Origin: Luteitalea pratensis
GTDB lineage: Bacteria; Acidobacteriota; Vicinamibacteria; Vicinamibacterales; Vicinamibacteraceae
DNA length: 64,000 bases
Direction: 5' to 3'
Assembly (NCBI RefSeq): GCF_001618865.1
Contig: NZ_CP015136.1
Location: 1,213,001 to 1,277,000, forward strand
The notes beneath the pieces were generated by a model. The model was not told the DNA's origin. It did no database searches and worked only from the letters and a program-made list of their open reading frames with translations. Positions within the stretch are counted from its first letter, which is position 1. Each line of letters opens with the position of its first letter. A program made the translations under genes and the position numbers. This document shows, in pieces, positions 33,158 to 42,772 of the stretch.

Positions 33158-34642
33158 ATGGCATCCATGACAACCACGGCGACGGCCGCGGTGCTCGCCT
33201 GCTCGACGGCGGGGCTGCTGATCGTCGGACCCGGGCTGCACGCACAAGGCGGCAACCGCAGCGCCATCGCGGCGGCGCTGTTCGACGGCCTCGACGGCAA
33301 CAAGGACGGCGCGCTCTCGCGCGACGAGGCACGGGCGGGCGCCGAGCAGTGGTTCACCGCGTGGAAGCCAGCCGACGCGACCGGCCTCACCAGCGAGTCG
33401 GTGATTTTCGGCCTGTCGGGGGTGCTGCCCTCTGCCGGTCCCCAGTGCGGCGGACGCAGCGCGAACCCGCGCACCCCGTGTCCGGGCGACGTCGACGCGA
33501 TGGTCGCTGCGCTGCCGGCCGCGGCTCCGGCCAAGCCGAAGGCACCGCGCAAGGTGCTGGTGATCGCGCGTGCGGCGGGGTACGCGCACTCGTCCATCCC
33601 GCTCGCGGCTCGCACCGTCGAGGAACTCGGCAAGAAGACGGGCGCCTGGGCCACCACGATCACCTACGACGCGGCGGACGTCACCGAGCAGAACCTGAAA
33701 TCCTACGACGCGATCTTCCTCGCGAGCACCACCGGTCACTTCCTCGACGATCCCACCGACGCCGCGGCCACGGCGGCACGCCGCAAGGCATTGCTCGACT
33801 TCGTGCGCGGCGGCAAGGGGCTGGCCGCCATCCATGCTGCCTCGGACTCCTACCATGCCAGCGCCAAGGAACTGAAGGCGGCTGGACCGGGCCAGACCAC
33901 CTTTGCCTCGCGGCTCGCGAATCTCGGTCCGGGCCTCGACGCAGCGGTGCCGGTCGGCACGCGGATGGTCACCGATGGTGACGCCAACAGCGACAAGATG
34001 CTGTCTCGCGAGGAGATCACTGCGTTGGTCGCGACGTGGTTCGACAAGGCGGATACGCAGAAGATCGGGCGCGTCACGCAGGCCGACTTCGTGAAGGCGT
34101 ACGACACGCTCATGCCGCCGCCCCCACCGGCCACGCCGCGTGCGCCACGCGTCGGCAACGGCCAGGCCAAGGCCACCGATCTCGGCCCCGACGACCAGGT
34201 CGGCACGTGGCCCGAGTTCAACACGCTGCTCGGCGGCTTCTTCAAGTTCCACTGGAACGATGGGCAGTCGATCACCTACAAGATCGACGATCCCCGCAGC
34301 CCGCTGACCGCGCCCTTCAAGGGCAAAACGCCGTTTGTCGTGGCCGACGAGACGTACACGTTCGGCCGCGAGGTCTATTCGCGCAAGAACCTGCGCGTGC
34401 TCACGAGCGTGGACATGGCCGCGATGTCGGCCGAGGACAAGGCCAAGGAGCAGTTTCCGCGGCCCGACGGCGACACCGCGCTCAGCTGGATACGGGCCGA
34501 GCAGAAGGGGCGCGTCTTCTACATGTCGCACGGCCACAATGAGAAGGTCTACGCCAACCCGGTGCTCCTGCAGCACCTGCTGGCGGGGATCCAGTTCGTC
34601 ATCGGCGATTTGCCGGCCGACAGCAGTCCGAGCAGCAAGTAA
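33158..34642 (+). CDS. Exported ThuA-domain protein with EF-hand insertion
   Basis: This 494-residue protein has a signal peptide (to about residue 30) and a first EF-hand-like loop DGNKDGALSRDE (46-57). Its ThuA (trehalose utilisation-like, class I glutamine amidotransferase fold) domain is in two pieces. Residues 132-233 (VLVIARAAGYAHSS .. AAIHAASDSYH) and 351-485 (WPEFNTLLGGFFKFHW .. MSHGHNEKVYANP) match the two halves of the family. Between them lies a second EF-hand-like loop, DGDANSDKMLSREE (273-286), and a Pro-rich linker. ThuA proteins are tied to 3-keto-sugar and disaccharide metabolism, which fits the nearby oxidoreductases. The start at 33158 follows an aggac site. Confidence 0.85.
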   Translation: MASMTTTATAAVLACSTAGLLIVGPGLHAQGGNRSAIAAALFDGLDGNKDGALSRDEARAGAEQWFTAWKPADATGLTSESVIFGLSGVLPSAGPQCGGRSANPRTPCPGDVDAMVAALPAAAPAKPKAPRKVLVIARAAGYAHSSIPLAARTVEELGKKTGAWATTITYDAADVTEQNLKSYDAIFLASTTGHFLDDPTDAAATAARRKALLDFVRGGKGLAAIHAASDSYHASAKELKAAGPGQTTFASRLANLGPGLDAAVPVGTRMVTDGDANSDKMLSREEITALVATWFDKADTQKIGRVTQADFVKAYDTLMPPPPPATPRAPRVGNGQAKATDLGPDDQVGTWPEFNTLLGGFFKFHWNDGQSITYKIDDPRSPLTAPFKGKTPFVVADETYTFGREVYSRKNLRVLTSVDMAAMSAEDKAKEQFPRPDGDTALSWIRAEQKGRVFYMSHGHNEKVYANPVLLQHLLAGIQFVIGDLPADSSPSSK

Positions 34643-34925
34643 CCGCGCGCCGCACGCTTTCGCGCGCGTTTGCGCTCGGCCGTTGGCCCTGGCCTTCGAA
34701 GGACCGAAGGCCGAAGGCCGAATGACGAAGGCCGTCAGAGCGCGCCTCCCGGCCCAGAGTGCCAGCGGGCCGGGCCGGCCCGTTTGTCCCAACAGGGGAC
34801 TTGCGCTCGTCTGTGGCCAACTGGTCGCGCCAGGGCGGTGGGCATCGTAATCAGGGGCAAGAACCGCCGCACCTGGACGATCCGTCGTGCCGGTTGAAGC
34901 GCTATCATTTGTGGATACGGACGCC
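34643..34925. other. 283-bp promoter region with GCCGAAG units
   Basis: Contains three to four gccgaa(g/t) heptads (34706-34735), GC-rich inverted stretches such as gggccgggccggccc, and the presumed promoter of the oxidoreductase-SUMF1 pair. No gene or clear regulator site is seen. Confidence 0.5.
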
Positions 34926-36281
34926 ATGTCGACGCCCGCATTCCCCTTGTCGACTCAACTGAAGACCATGACCACCTCATCGAACAACGTGCCCAGCAGC
35001 AGTGAGCGCCGCGACTTCCTGAAGAAGTCCGGCGTCGCCGCCGGCGCCGCTGCCGCCGCCGGATTCCCGAGCATCATCTCCGCGCAATCGGTCACCAACT
35101 CGCTGAAGGTCGGCCTCGTCGGTGCAGGCGGACGTGGGAGTGGTGCAGCGGCGCAAGCGCTCAGTGCTGACAAGAACACCGTCCTGACCGCCGTCGCCGA
35201 CATCGACCAGGCGATCGTGAGCCGCGCCGTGACGCGCCTCTCGGGCAGCCAGAAGTTCGGCACCCAGGTGAAGGTGGACAACGCGCTCTTCGGGCTCGAT
35301 GCTTACGACAAGGTCATCAACAGCGGTGTGGACGTGGTCCTGCTTGCGTCACCTCCGGGGTTCCGGCCGGCCCATCTGAAGGCCGCGGTCGACGCCGGCA
35401 AGCACATCTTCTGCGAGAAGCCGGCCGCCACCGATGCGCCTGGCATCCGCTCCGTCATGGAGTCGCAGAAGGCGGCGCAGGCGAAGAACATCGCACTCGT
35501 GTGCGGCTTCTGCTGGCGCTACAACAACATGATCTCGGCCGCGATCGAGCAGGTGCACGGCGGCGCGCTCGGCCGCCTGGTGGCGCACTACTCGACCTAC
35601 TACACGAACCCCGTCAAGCCGATGCCGCCCGAGAGCGCACGTCCGGCCGGCATGGGCGACGTCGAGTGGCAGGTGCGTAACTGGTACAACTTCGTGTGGC
35701 TGTCGGGTGACAGCCTCGTCGAGCAGGCCGTCCACAACGCCGACAAGATCATGTGGGTGATGAAGGACCAGCCGCCCGCCAGCTGCGTCAGCGTCGGCGG
35801 CCGCTCGGTGCCGGCCAACGGCGGCAACATCTACGACCACTTCGAGGCCAACTTCGTCTACCCGAACGGCTACCGCGTGTTCCTCGCGAACCGCCAGTCG
35901 ACCGGCTGCTTCAACGGCACGCTCGACTACGTCATGGGCACCGAAGGCACGCTCTTCCTCGGCAAGGGCAAGCCGCGCATCGAGACGCCCGACGGCAAGA
36001 TCAAGTGGCAGTGGGAAGGCGAAGAGTACGACATGTACCAGAAGGAGCATGACGTGCTGTTTGCGTCGATCCGCTCCGGCAAGCCGAAGAACGACGACCT
36101 CAATCTCGCCACCAGCTCGCTGCTCGCCATCATGGGTCGCGATGCCGCGTACTCCGGGCAGGAGGTCACGTGGGAACAGGCGATGAACTCGACCGTCAGC
36201 CTGCTGCCGACGCAGATGGACATGAGCGCCAAGTTCGAAGCCCCTGGTCTCGCCATTCCCGGACGGACCAAGGTTTCCTGA
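34926..36281 (+). CDS. Tat-exported Gfo/Idh/MocA-family oxidoreductase
   Basis: About 451 residues from the ATG at 34926; a second ATG at 34968 (MTTSSNNVPSSSERRDFLKK) gives a more usual Tat leader and is equally likely. After the twin-arginine leader comes the Rossmann fold (KVGLVGAGGRGSGAAAQAL), the EKPAATDAPG motif with the conserved Lys, and a C-terminal domain with WYNFVWLSGDSLVEQAVHNAD. The last motif is typical of exported glycoside/sugar oxidoreductases common in acidobacteria and planctomycetes. It is followed after 2 bp by a SUMF1-family gene, so the two form an operon and probably work on the same substrate or complex. Confidence 0.92.
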   Translation: MSTPAFPLSTQLKTMTTSSNNVPSSSERRDFLKKSGVAAGAAAAAGFPSIISAQSVTNSLKVGLVGAGGRGSGAAAQALSADKNTVLTAVADIDQAIVSRAVTRLSGSQKFGTQVKVDNALFGLDAYDKVINSGVDVVLLASPPGFRPAHLKAAVDAGKHIFCEKPAATDAPGIRSVMESQKAAQAKNIALVCGFCWRYNNMISAAIEQVHGGALGRLVAHYSTYYTNPVKPMPPESARPAGMGDVEWQVRNWYNFVWLSGDSLVEQAVHNADKIMWVMKDQPPASCVSVGGRSVPANGGNIYDHFEANFVYPNGYRVFLANRQSTGCFNGTLDYVMGTEGTLFLGKGKPRIETPDGKIKWQWEGEEYDMYQKEHDVLFASIRSGKPKNDDLNLATSSLLAIMGRDAAYSGQEVTWEQAMNSTVSLLPTQMDMSAKFEAPGLAIPGRTKVS

Positions 36282-36283
36282 CG

Positions 36284-37354
36284 ATGACTGCTCGTCTCGC
36301 GACGATGGTCGCCCTGGCCTTGATGGCCGGGGCGGCCACCGTGCCGGTCTCCAGCCGCCAGCCCGCCGCGGCTCCTGCCGCGCCTGCCATCGACCCCAAG
36401 GAGATGGCCGTCGTCGAGAAGCTCCGGGCCATGTTTCTCGAGAAGGCGAAGGGCGATCAGGCCGCCAAGGCCTACACCGTGACGCTGCCGAACACCACGG
36501 CGAGCTACGGCATGGCGCCGATTCCTGCCGGCAGCTTCGAGATGGGCTCGGCCGACCCCAAGGCACCCGCCGATCAGAAGCCGACGCGCACCGTGACGCT
36601 CGATGCGTTCTGGATGATGACCACCGAGGTCAACTGGGACGCGTACCTGATGTTCATGTTCGCCGACCAGGCCAGCGAGAAGACCAATCCTGACGCACTC
36701 GTCGACGGGCTGAGCCGCCCGACCGCGCCGCACCTCGAGATGAGTTTCGGGCGCGGTAATGCCGGGTTCCCTGCCATCAGCATGACGGCGCATGCCGCCA
36801 ACAAGTACGCACAGTGGCTCAGTGCCCGAACGGGCGAGTACTACCGCGTACCCACGGAGGCCGAATGGGAATACGCCTGTCGTGCCGGCGGTGCGCCGGC
36901 CGTCGAGGAAGCCCAACTCGCTGACGTGGCCTGGTATCAGAAGAACTCACCGACCGGCGAGTTCACCGACGGCACGTACCACAAGCTCGGTACGAAGAAG
37001 CCCAATGCATGGGGCCTGCACGACATGCTCGGCAACGTCATGGAGTGGACGTCGGACCAGTACGCACCCTATCCAGCCGCCGCGGCCACGAACCCCTGGG
37101 TCAAGCCGACGACGTCGTACCCGATCGCGGTGCGCGGCGGATCGTGGAACGACGCGGCCACGCGCGTGAACTGCACCGTGCGCTACAAGTCGGACGCCGT
37201 CTGGAAGGAACGCGACCCGCAGCTGCCGACCAGCGTCTGGTACATGACCGACGCGGAGTGGCTCGGCTTCCGCCTCGTGCGCCCGTCGAAGGTGCCGAGC
37301 GCGGAAGAGATGTACCGAGCGTGGAACAACGGAGTCGAGGTCGATCCGTACTGA
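36284..37354 (+). CDS. Exported SUMF1 (formylglycine-generating-enzyme-like) protein
   Basis: This 356-residue protein has a signal peptide (MTARLATMVALALMAGAATV), an N-terminal helical linker and a SUMF1 domain (about 75-345). Visible motifs are PIPAGSFEMGSAD, YRVPTEAEWEYACRAGG, NAWGLHDMLGNVMEWT and IAVRGGSWNDAA. True formylglycine-generating enzymes have a copper-binding cysteine pair just after RGGS; here the first is replaced by Asp (RGGSWND), so sulfatase activation is unlikely. No sulfatase gene is seen. It starts 2 bp after the preceding oxidoreductase stop, indicating translational coupling. It is more likely a binding or accessory subunit, or a different oxygenase-like activity. Confidence 0.85.
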   Translation: MTARLATMVALALMAGAATVPVSSRQPAAAPAAPAIDPKEMAVVEKLRAMFLEKAKGDQAAKAYTVTLPNTTASYGMAPIPAGSFEMGSADPKAPADQKPTRTVTLDAFWMMTTEVNWDAYLMFMFADQASEKTNPDALVDGLSRPTAPHLEMSFGRGNAGFPAISMTAHAANKYAQWLSARTGEYYRVPTEAEWEYACRAGGAPAVEEAQLADVAWYQKNSPTGEFTDGTYHKLGTKKPNAWGLHDMLGNVMEWTSDQYAPYPAAAATNPWVKPTTSYPIAVRGGSWNDAATRVNCTVRYKSDAVWKERDPQLPTSVWYMTDAEWLGFRLVRPSKVPSAEEMYRAWNNGVEVDPY

Positions 37355-37362
37355 CCGCTGAC

Positions 37363-37405
37363 GAACGCCGAACGCCGAACGTCGAACGGTGAAGATCGAA
37401 GGCCA
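37363..37405. repeat. Heptanucleotide array (gaacgcc type)
   Basis: Three gaacgcc/gaacgtc units and a ggtgaagatcgaaggccaaagg tail fill the short gap between the SUMF1 stop and the glycosyltransferase stop. Confidence 0.7.
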
Positions 37406-37410
37406 AAGGC

Positions 37411-38706
37411 CTACACGTGCGGCGCGGTGAGCACCTCATCAAAACACTGTTGGTGCGCCGCGACGAGATGCGGCCAGGCGAACTCGTGTTCGGCCCGCTC
37501 CCGACCGCGCTGGACCAATCGCCGACGCAGGTCGGCGTCGCGGTGCAAGCGCTCGAACTGTGCGATGAAGTCGCCGGCGTCGTCGCTGTCGAACAACAGT
37601 CCGTTGTCGTCGTGCGTGATGACGCTGGGGATGCCGCCGGAACGGCTCGCCAACACCGGGACGCCCGCCGCATTGGCCTCGCACAACACCCGGCCCATCG
37701 TTTCGGCGTCCTGCAATCCCGTGGTGTGATGCGTGGTGACGCGGCTGGCCAGGACGAAGCAGTCTGCCGCCGCGAAATAGCGCTGCACCTCGCGCTGTGG
37801 GACCTTGCCGACCAGTCGCACCGCGTCGGCCAGGCCCGCGGCAGCGAGTTGGGCCTCGCAGCGGTGTTTCTCCTTGCCATCACCCACCACGATCACCCGC
37901 AGGTCCGGAACGACGCGTTGCAGTGCCGGCACTTGCCCCAGCAGGAAGTCGATGCCCTTCTTGGCGACCAGGCGGCACACGGTCAGCAGCACCGGCGTCT
38001 CGGGCCGCACCCCCCACTCGCGGCGCACCGCCCGGCGCGTCACCGCGCAGGGGGCAAAACGCTGCGTGTCGACGCCCCCAGGCAGCACCTGCACCTGCGC
38101 ACGGCCCACGCCCACGTCCTGCAACAAGTGCCGGGTGTAGAGGCTGTTGGCCAGGATCACGCGATTGGCGCGCACGCTCCGCTGCACCAGTGCCTGCCGT
38201 TGCCGGCGGAACACCGACTCCAGCCATTCCGGCGCATTCCATTGCCGATACCACTGGTGCAATCGGCTCTCCAGCGCGGGATGGCTGACGACACGGCTGC
38301 CCAGGCGATACGGATAGGCAATCCAGGGACGCTGGACGTCGTTGCCGGCCGAGCGACAGACGACGGGTACGCCGAGCTCGGCGCCGAGCAGGCCGTAGTA
38401 GACGTTGGATGCGTAGATCAGTGCCACCCGTGATTGCCGCAGGGTCTGCAGCAACGCCCGGTGGTTGGCCCAGAAGCCGAGCCGGCTCAGGACGCGCCGT
38501 ACAGGATAGGCGGCCTGCCGATCGAAGGCATTGGCCTCGGCCGCCAATTGCGGGTCGTCGCACCGATACGTGTACACGCAGATCGCATGACCTGCATCAT
38601 GCAACGCCTGCGCGAGGAACTCGGCATGCGTCTGCATCCCGCCGACGCTCGGCGGAAACTCCGTGAGGACCAGAGCAAGATGCACGGGCGAGTGACGTTG
38701 CGTCAT
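37411..38706 (-). CDS. GT4-family glycosyltransferase
   Basis: This 431-residue GT-B fold enzyme has an N-terminal acceptor domain opening with the family motif LVLTEFPPSVGGMQTHAEFL. Its C-terminal donor domain carries LPGGVDTQRF, LLTVCRLVAKKGID, the EX7E-like segment QDAETMGRVLCEANAAGVP and HDDNGLLF. It transfers a sugar from an activated nucleotide donor with retention of configuration, probably to a lipid-linked or surface glycan. The start is the ATG at 38706. No other cell-surface polysaccharide genes adjoin it, but the next gene, divergent, encodes an exported repeat protein. Confidence 0.9.
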   Translation of the reverse strand: MTQRHSPVHLALVLTEFPPSVGGMQTHAEFLAQALHDAGHAICVYTYRCDDPQLAAEANAFDRQAAYPVRRVLSRLGFWANHRALLQTLRQSRVALIYASNVYYGLLGAELGVPVVCRSAGNDVQRPWIAYPYRLGSRVVSHPALESRLHQWYRQWNAPEWLESVFRRQRQALVQRSVRANRVILANSLYTRHLLQDVGVGRAQVQVLPGGVDTQRFAPCAVTRRAVRREWGVRPETPVLLTVCRLVAKKGIDFLLGQVPALQRVVPDLRVIVVGDGKEKHRCEAQLAAAGLADAVRLVGKVPQREVQRYFAAADCFVLASRVTTHHTTGLQDAETMGRVLCEANAAGVPVLASRSGGIPSVITHDDNGLLFDSDDAGDFIAQFERLHRDADLRRRLVQRGRERAEHEFAWPHLVAAHQQCFDEVLTAPHV

Positions 38707-38784
38707 GAGCTGCCGCCGGGCCGCGTCTCCTTCACGTGCCGCGACGATCAAGTATGATGCGGCGCCAGCCAAACTACAGGATTC

Positions 38785-40678
38785 GTGGAGGTATTGGTGC
38801 TGCTCTGGACACGTGTGCTCGCGTTGACAGGATTCTGTGTGGCTGTCGTCGCCCCCCCGGCATCGGCACAGGGCGCCTCCACCTGGTTCCTTGCCGAAGG
38901 GGCCAACAATGCCAACTTCGCGCAGGACATTCTCATCGGCAACCCGAGTTCGAAATCCGTCACGGTCACACTCACGCTGCTGCCGCAATCGGATGCCATC
39001 ACGCCGACGCTGGTCAAGACATTCACCATGGCTCCCACGTCCCGGCTGACGGTGAACCTGTCCAAGGACTTCAAGCTGAATGGCAGCAGTTCGGCGCGCG
39101 TCAGCGCGGTGGTCAGCGGTACCTCGACGCCCGCCGACATCGTGGTCGAGCGCACCATGTTCTTCGGGGGCGACCTGCCGCTCGGCAGTCGTGGGGGGCT
39201 CAATTCGCCTGGCGCGCACAACGCGAGCGGCGTGACGGCCGCCGCTCCGCGATGGACACTCGCCGAAGGTGCCACCGGCGCGTTCGAGGCATTCGTCCTG
39301 GTGGCCAATCCCAATCCGTCGGCGACACGCGTGCGTGCCACCTACCTGACAGGTACCGGCCAGGTGCTGGTCAGCGAGCAGGAGGCAATGGCGCAGGGGC
39401 GCGTCACGTTCTGGCCCCGGGCCGAGCACCCGGCGCTCGCGTCGGCCGAGTTCTCCACCGAGATCGAGTCGCTCACCGCGGGCAACAGCGTCGTCGCCGA
39501 GCGTGCCATGTACTTCGACGGCTTTCGCAGCGGCCACGACGCCCTGGGCGTGACCGCTGCCAGCACGACCTGGCATTTCGCGGAAGGGTTCACCGGCGGC
39601 AATGCCGCAACGGCGTTTGAAACCTTCCTCCTGCTGGCCAACACCGGTGTCGTCGACAGCCGAGTGACCGTGGACTACCTGCTGGACACGGGCGGGGTCG
39701 TGTCGCGCACGTACAACGTTCCCGCGCGGCAGCGCTTCACCGTGTGGGTGGACGACGAAGGGCGCACGTTCGACACTCGCCTGGCGGCCTCGGCCTTTGG
39801 CATTCGGATCACGGCCTCCGCGCCGATTGTCGCGGAGCGTGCGATGTACTGGGGCACGCCGTCAGCCGCGGACCCGACGACGCCGAGCTTCCCCTGGGTC
39901 GAGGGACATGCGACAGCGGGCATCACCGCGCCGGAAGCGCGATGGGCGTTCGCGGAAGGGCAGCAGAACACATACGGCGGTTCGATCGACACCTTCTTCC
40001 TGCTCGCCAATCCGCAGAGCGTGCCAGTAAAGGTCCGGGCCACATTCGTCAACAACCTCGGCGAGGGCATCGTCCGGGATGTCTGCCTCCCGGCGCATTC
40101 TCGCACCACCGTCTGGGCGGCGAACTATCCGGAGTTGGTGGCTGAGTTCTGGTGGTTCGACGCTTACTACGATTACTGGGAGGAAGGTCAGGTGTTCGCC
40201 CACGTTCTTCGAATCGGTGACGACCTCTGACCCGGCGTGCCCGAGCACGTCCGGCACCGGCTTCGTGGCCGAGCGCGCGATGTACTACGGCGCCGCCTTC
40301 ACTGGTGGGCACGTGAACGTCGGTACGCCGTGGACTGGCGCTATCAGTGCCCCCAGCCGAGGCATGCGTCCGCCGCCGGAGGCTCAGGTCCCCGGATGCA
40401 CGTACAGCGTGTCGCCTACGTCCCTGACCTTCCCCGCCACCTTCACGATGACCAGCGAAGCCACGGTGACGGTCACCGTGACGACTGCCCCCGGTTGCAG
40501 GTGGCAGGCCACGCCGTATGGGCCCAGCATGCTGACCTGGTTCATTGCCGAAGGCGCAGGTAATGGCAGCGGGACGGCCACGGTCAGGGTGTTCGGGGTC
40601 AACACGAAGACGACACCGCTTACGGGTACGGTGAAAATAGCCGGGCAGCTAGTGGCCGCCACGCAGCGTGCCCGCTGA
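38785..40678 (+). pseudogene. Surface repeat protein (DUF5719-like repeats, BACON-like domain), frameshifted
   Basis: A signal peptide is followed by four 110-120 residue repeats, each starting W-x-x-AEG (TWFLAEGANN, RWTLAEGATG, TWHFAEGFTG, RWAFAEGQQN) and containing IVAERAMYWG-type strands. They resemble DUF5719-like repeats of secreted actinobacterial proteins. The frame closes at 40230 (RIGDDL). The expected continuation, GTGFVAERAMYYG, a BACON-like segment (CTYSVSPTSLTFPATF .. TTAPGCRW) and a fifth AEG repeat (WFIAEGAGNGSG), runs in another frame to 40678. A single-base indel at about 40140-40210, where odd YYDYWEEG sequence also appears, would explain this. It may be a decayed gene, a sequencing error or phase variation. 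Confidence 0.72.
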
Positions 40679-40708
40679 ATCAGCCGACCCGAGAAAGTGC
40701 GTTGCCAG

Positions 40709-42772
40709 CTACCTGCGCGCGGAGGCAGGCGCGAACGTGATCCCGTGGCCGAAGGGGAACAACGGGTCCTTCGAGTCGTGCGGCACGTCTTCCTTCTGCT
40801 CCTGCACGGCCAGCATCGACGAGGGCAGCTCGAACGGCAGCTTGCCTGTGGGCGGGTAGGTGCCCGTGAGGACGTCGAGCAATGCCTCGTCGCTCACGCC
40901 GAAATGCGCGAGCAACGCCGCCGACTCCTTGGCGAGAGCGGGCACCACGTACGGCCTGTCGAAGTACATCGCGACGATGGTCGGCTTGGCCTTCATCACG
41001 ACACGCAGCTTCTCCAGCCGATCGGGTGCGAGCGTCAGGCCGATCGGCGCGCCGCCGGTATTCATTCCGCCCAGTCCCGCGCCGCGTGGATTACGGCCGG
41101 CCGCGGCGCCAGTGGTCGCGCCACCAGGTCCTCCGCCTCCGGGGCCAGCAACGCCCCCACCAGGGCGCGCGCCCATCGCCCGAGCCCCCGGGACTTCGCC
41201 GGACGGCTCGTTGAACGTGACGCGCAGCAGCGCGACGTCGGCTTCGGCTGGCGTGGCCACGACGGTGAAGCCACGCACCTGCAGTACCTTCGCATCGACC
41301 CCTTCCGCGTAGACCCTGGCGCCCGCCTTGAGGGGCAACACGCCGCGTTCTTCCTTGAGCAGCACCAGGGACTTGCGCTGCGCCTCGAGTGCCTTCTTCT
41401 GGAAGGCCGCGTTGCGCACCGTTCGCTCGGCCACGTCGGCATCGGCATAGGGGTTCTCGAAGATGCCCAGCGCGATCCGCACACGAAGGATGCGACGCGC
41501 CGATTCGTCGACACGTGACTGGCTCAGCTCGCCCTTGCGTACGAGATTGACGACATGTTCGGGCGTCGTGTCGTTGCTGTAGATGTCGACGCCCGCGTCG
41601 ATGCCCTTCTTGTAGCGCTGTTCGACGGTGAGGTTCTCGACGCCCCACACCATCGACGTGGTGATGCCGGAGTCCGAATTGACGATGCCCTTGAAGCCGA
41701 GGCGGTCGCGGAGCAGGTCGGTCACGATCGCCTTGTTGTAGCTCATGCCCACCTGTTCGGGCGTGATGTCCTTCGGGATCGAGTAGTACGGCATGATCGC
41801 GACCGCGCCGGCGTCGATGGCGGCCTTGAACGGCTTGACGTGATAGTCGAAGTTCTTGCCGGGATAGACGTCGTACTTGCCGAACTCGAAGTGCGAGTCC
41901 TGTCCCTGAATGGCCGGGCCGCCGCCCGGGAAGTGCTTGACGATGAGCGCCACGCTCTTCGGGCCCAGCGTCTTGCCCTGGAAGCCTCGCAACATCGCGC
42001 GCACCATCTCGCTGGTCAGGTCAGCGTCCTCGCCGAAGGTGCCGGAGATGCGCGCCCAGCGCGGCTCCGTCGCGAGATCGATCTGCGGGTGATAGGCGCC
42101 ACGGATGCCGACGGCCACGTACTCCTCGGCGGCGATGCGCGAGAACTCCTCGACGAGTGCGGCGTCGCGGGTGGCCGCGAGTCCCAGCGTGCCCGGCCAT
42201 TGCGAGAAGCTGCCGCCGGCTTCCTCGATGCCCACGACCATGGCGCCACCGAGATGATTGCGCGGGTTGGTGACGAAGAACGCGGGGATGCCGAGCCGCG
42301 ACGACTCGGCGATCTGCTGCACGCCGTTCAGCCACGTCACCATCGTGCGCGGGCTGGTGTTGGCGCGGTTGATGAACTGGCGGCTGTGCATCTTCAGCAC
42401 CGCCTCCGACGTCCCCGGCAACGACCACGCTGGCCCGCCGAATGGATTGGGCATCGGCCGCGACTCCTCGTTGACGGCGCCATCGGTCCCCATCGTGAGC
42501 GTCGGGCTGACCATCAGCCCCGCCTTCTCCTCGAGCGTCATCTGCGACACGAGATCGTCGGCGCGCGCGTCCACCGGCTTGCGCCAGTCCTCGTACACGT
42601 CGAGTTTCCCGTTCTTGTTGAGGTCCTTGAACTTCAGGCCGCCGACCTCGAGCACCTTGACGGTGCGCGTGCCGAGCACGGGTTGTGACGGCGTGGGTTG
42701 GCGGGCACTCACCAGCCCGATGCCCGCCGAGGCCAGCAAAACCAGGCAGCGAGAAGCAACGCGCAAGGACAT
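40709..42772 (-). CDS. Exported glycoside hydrolase family 3 protein
   Basis: This 687-residue protein starts at ATG 42772 (MSLRVASRCLVLLASAGIGL), which gives a proper signal peptide; upstream codons are repeat-array sequence. The mature protein begins with an EF-hand-like DLNKNGKLDVYEDW loop, usual in this GH3 subgroup. The (beta/alpha)8 domain has VKHFPGGGPAIQGQDSHFE and the nucleophile Asp in IVNSDSG. The C-terminal alpha/beta sandwich is interrupted by a long Gly/Ala-rich insert (about residues 527-575). GH3 enzymes release beta-linked glucose or xylose from oligosaccharides. It ends 31 bp from the frameshifted surface-protein gene on the other strand. Confidence 0.9.
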   Translation of the reverse strand: MSLRVASRCLVLLASAGIGLVSARQPTPSQPVLGTRTVKVLEVGGLKFKDLNKNGKLDVYEDWRKPVDARADDLVSQMTLEEKAGLMVSPTLTMGTDGAVNEESRPMPNPFGGPAWSLPGTSEAVLKMHSRQFINRANTSPRTMVTWLNGVQQIAESSRLGIPAFFVTNPRNHLGGAMVVGIEEAGGSFSQWPGTLGLAATRDAALVEEFSRIAAEEYVAVGIRGAYHPQIDLATEPRWARISGTFGEDADLTSEMVRAMLRGFQGKTLGPKSVALIVKHFPGGGPAIQGQDSHFEFGKYDVYPGKNFDYHVKPFKAAIDAGAVAIMPYYSIPKDITPEQVGMSYNKAIVTDLLRDRLGFKGIVNSDSGITTSMVWGVENLTVEQRYKKGIDAGVDIYSNDTTPEHVVNLVRKGELSQSRVDESARRILRVRIALGIFENPYADADVAERTVRNAAFQKKALEAQRKSLVLLKEERGVLPLKAGARVYAEGVDAKVLQVRGFTVVATPAEADVALLRVTFNEPSGEVPGARAMGARPGGGVAGPGGGGPGGATTGAAAGRNPRGAGLGGMNTGGAPIGLTLAPDRLEKLRVVMKAKPTIVAMYFDRPYVVPALAKESAALLAHFGVSDEALLDVLTGTYPPTGKLPFELPSSMLAVQEQKEDVPHDSKDPLFPFGHGITFAPASARR

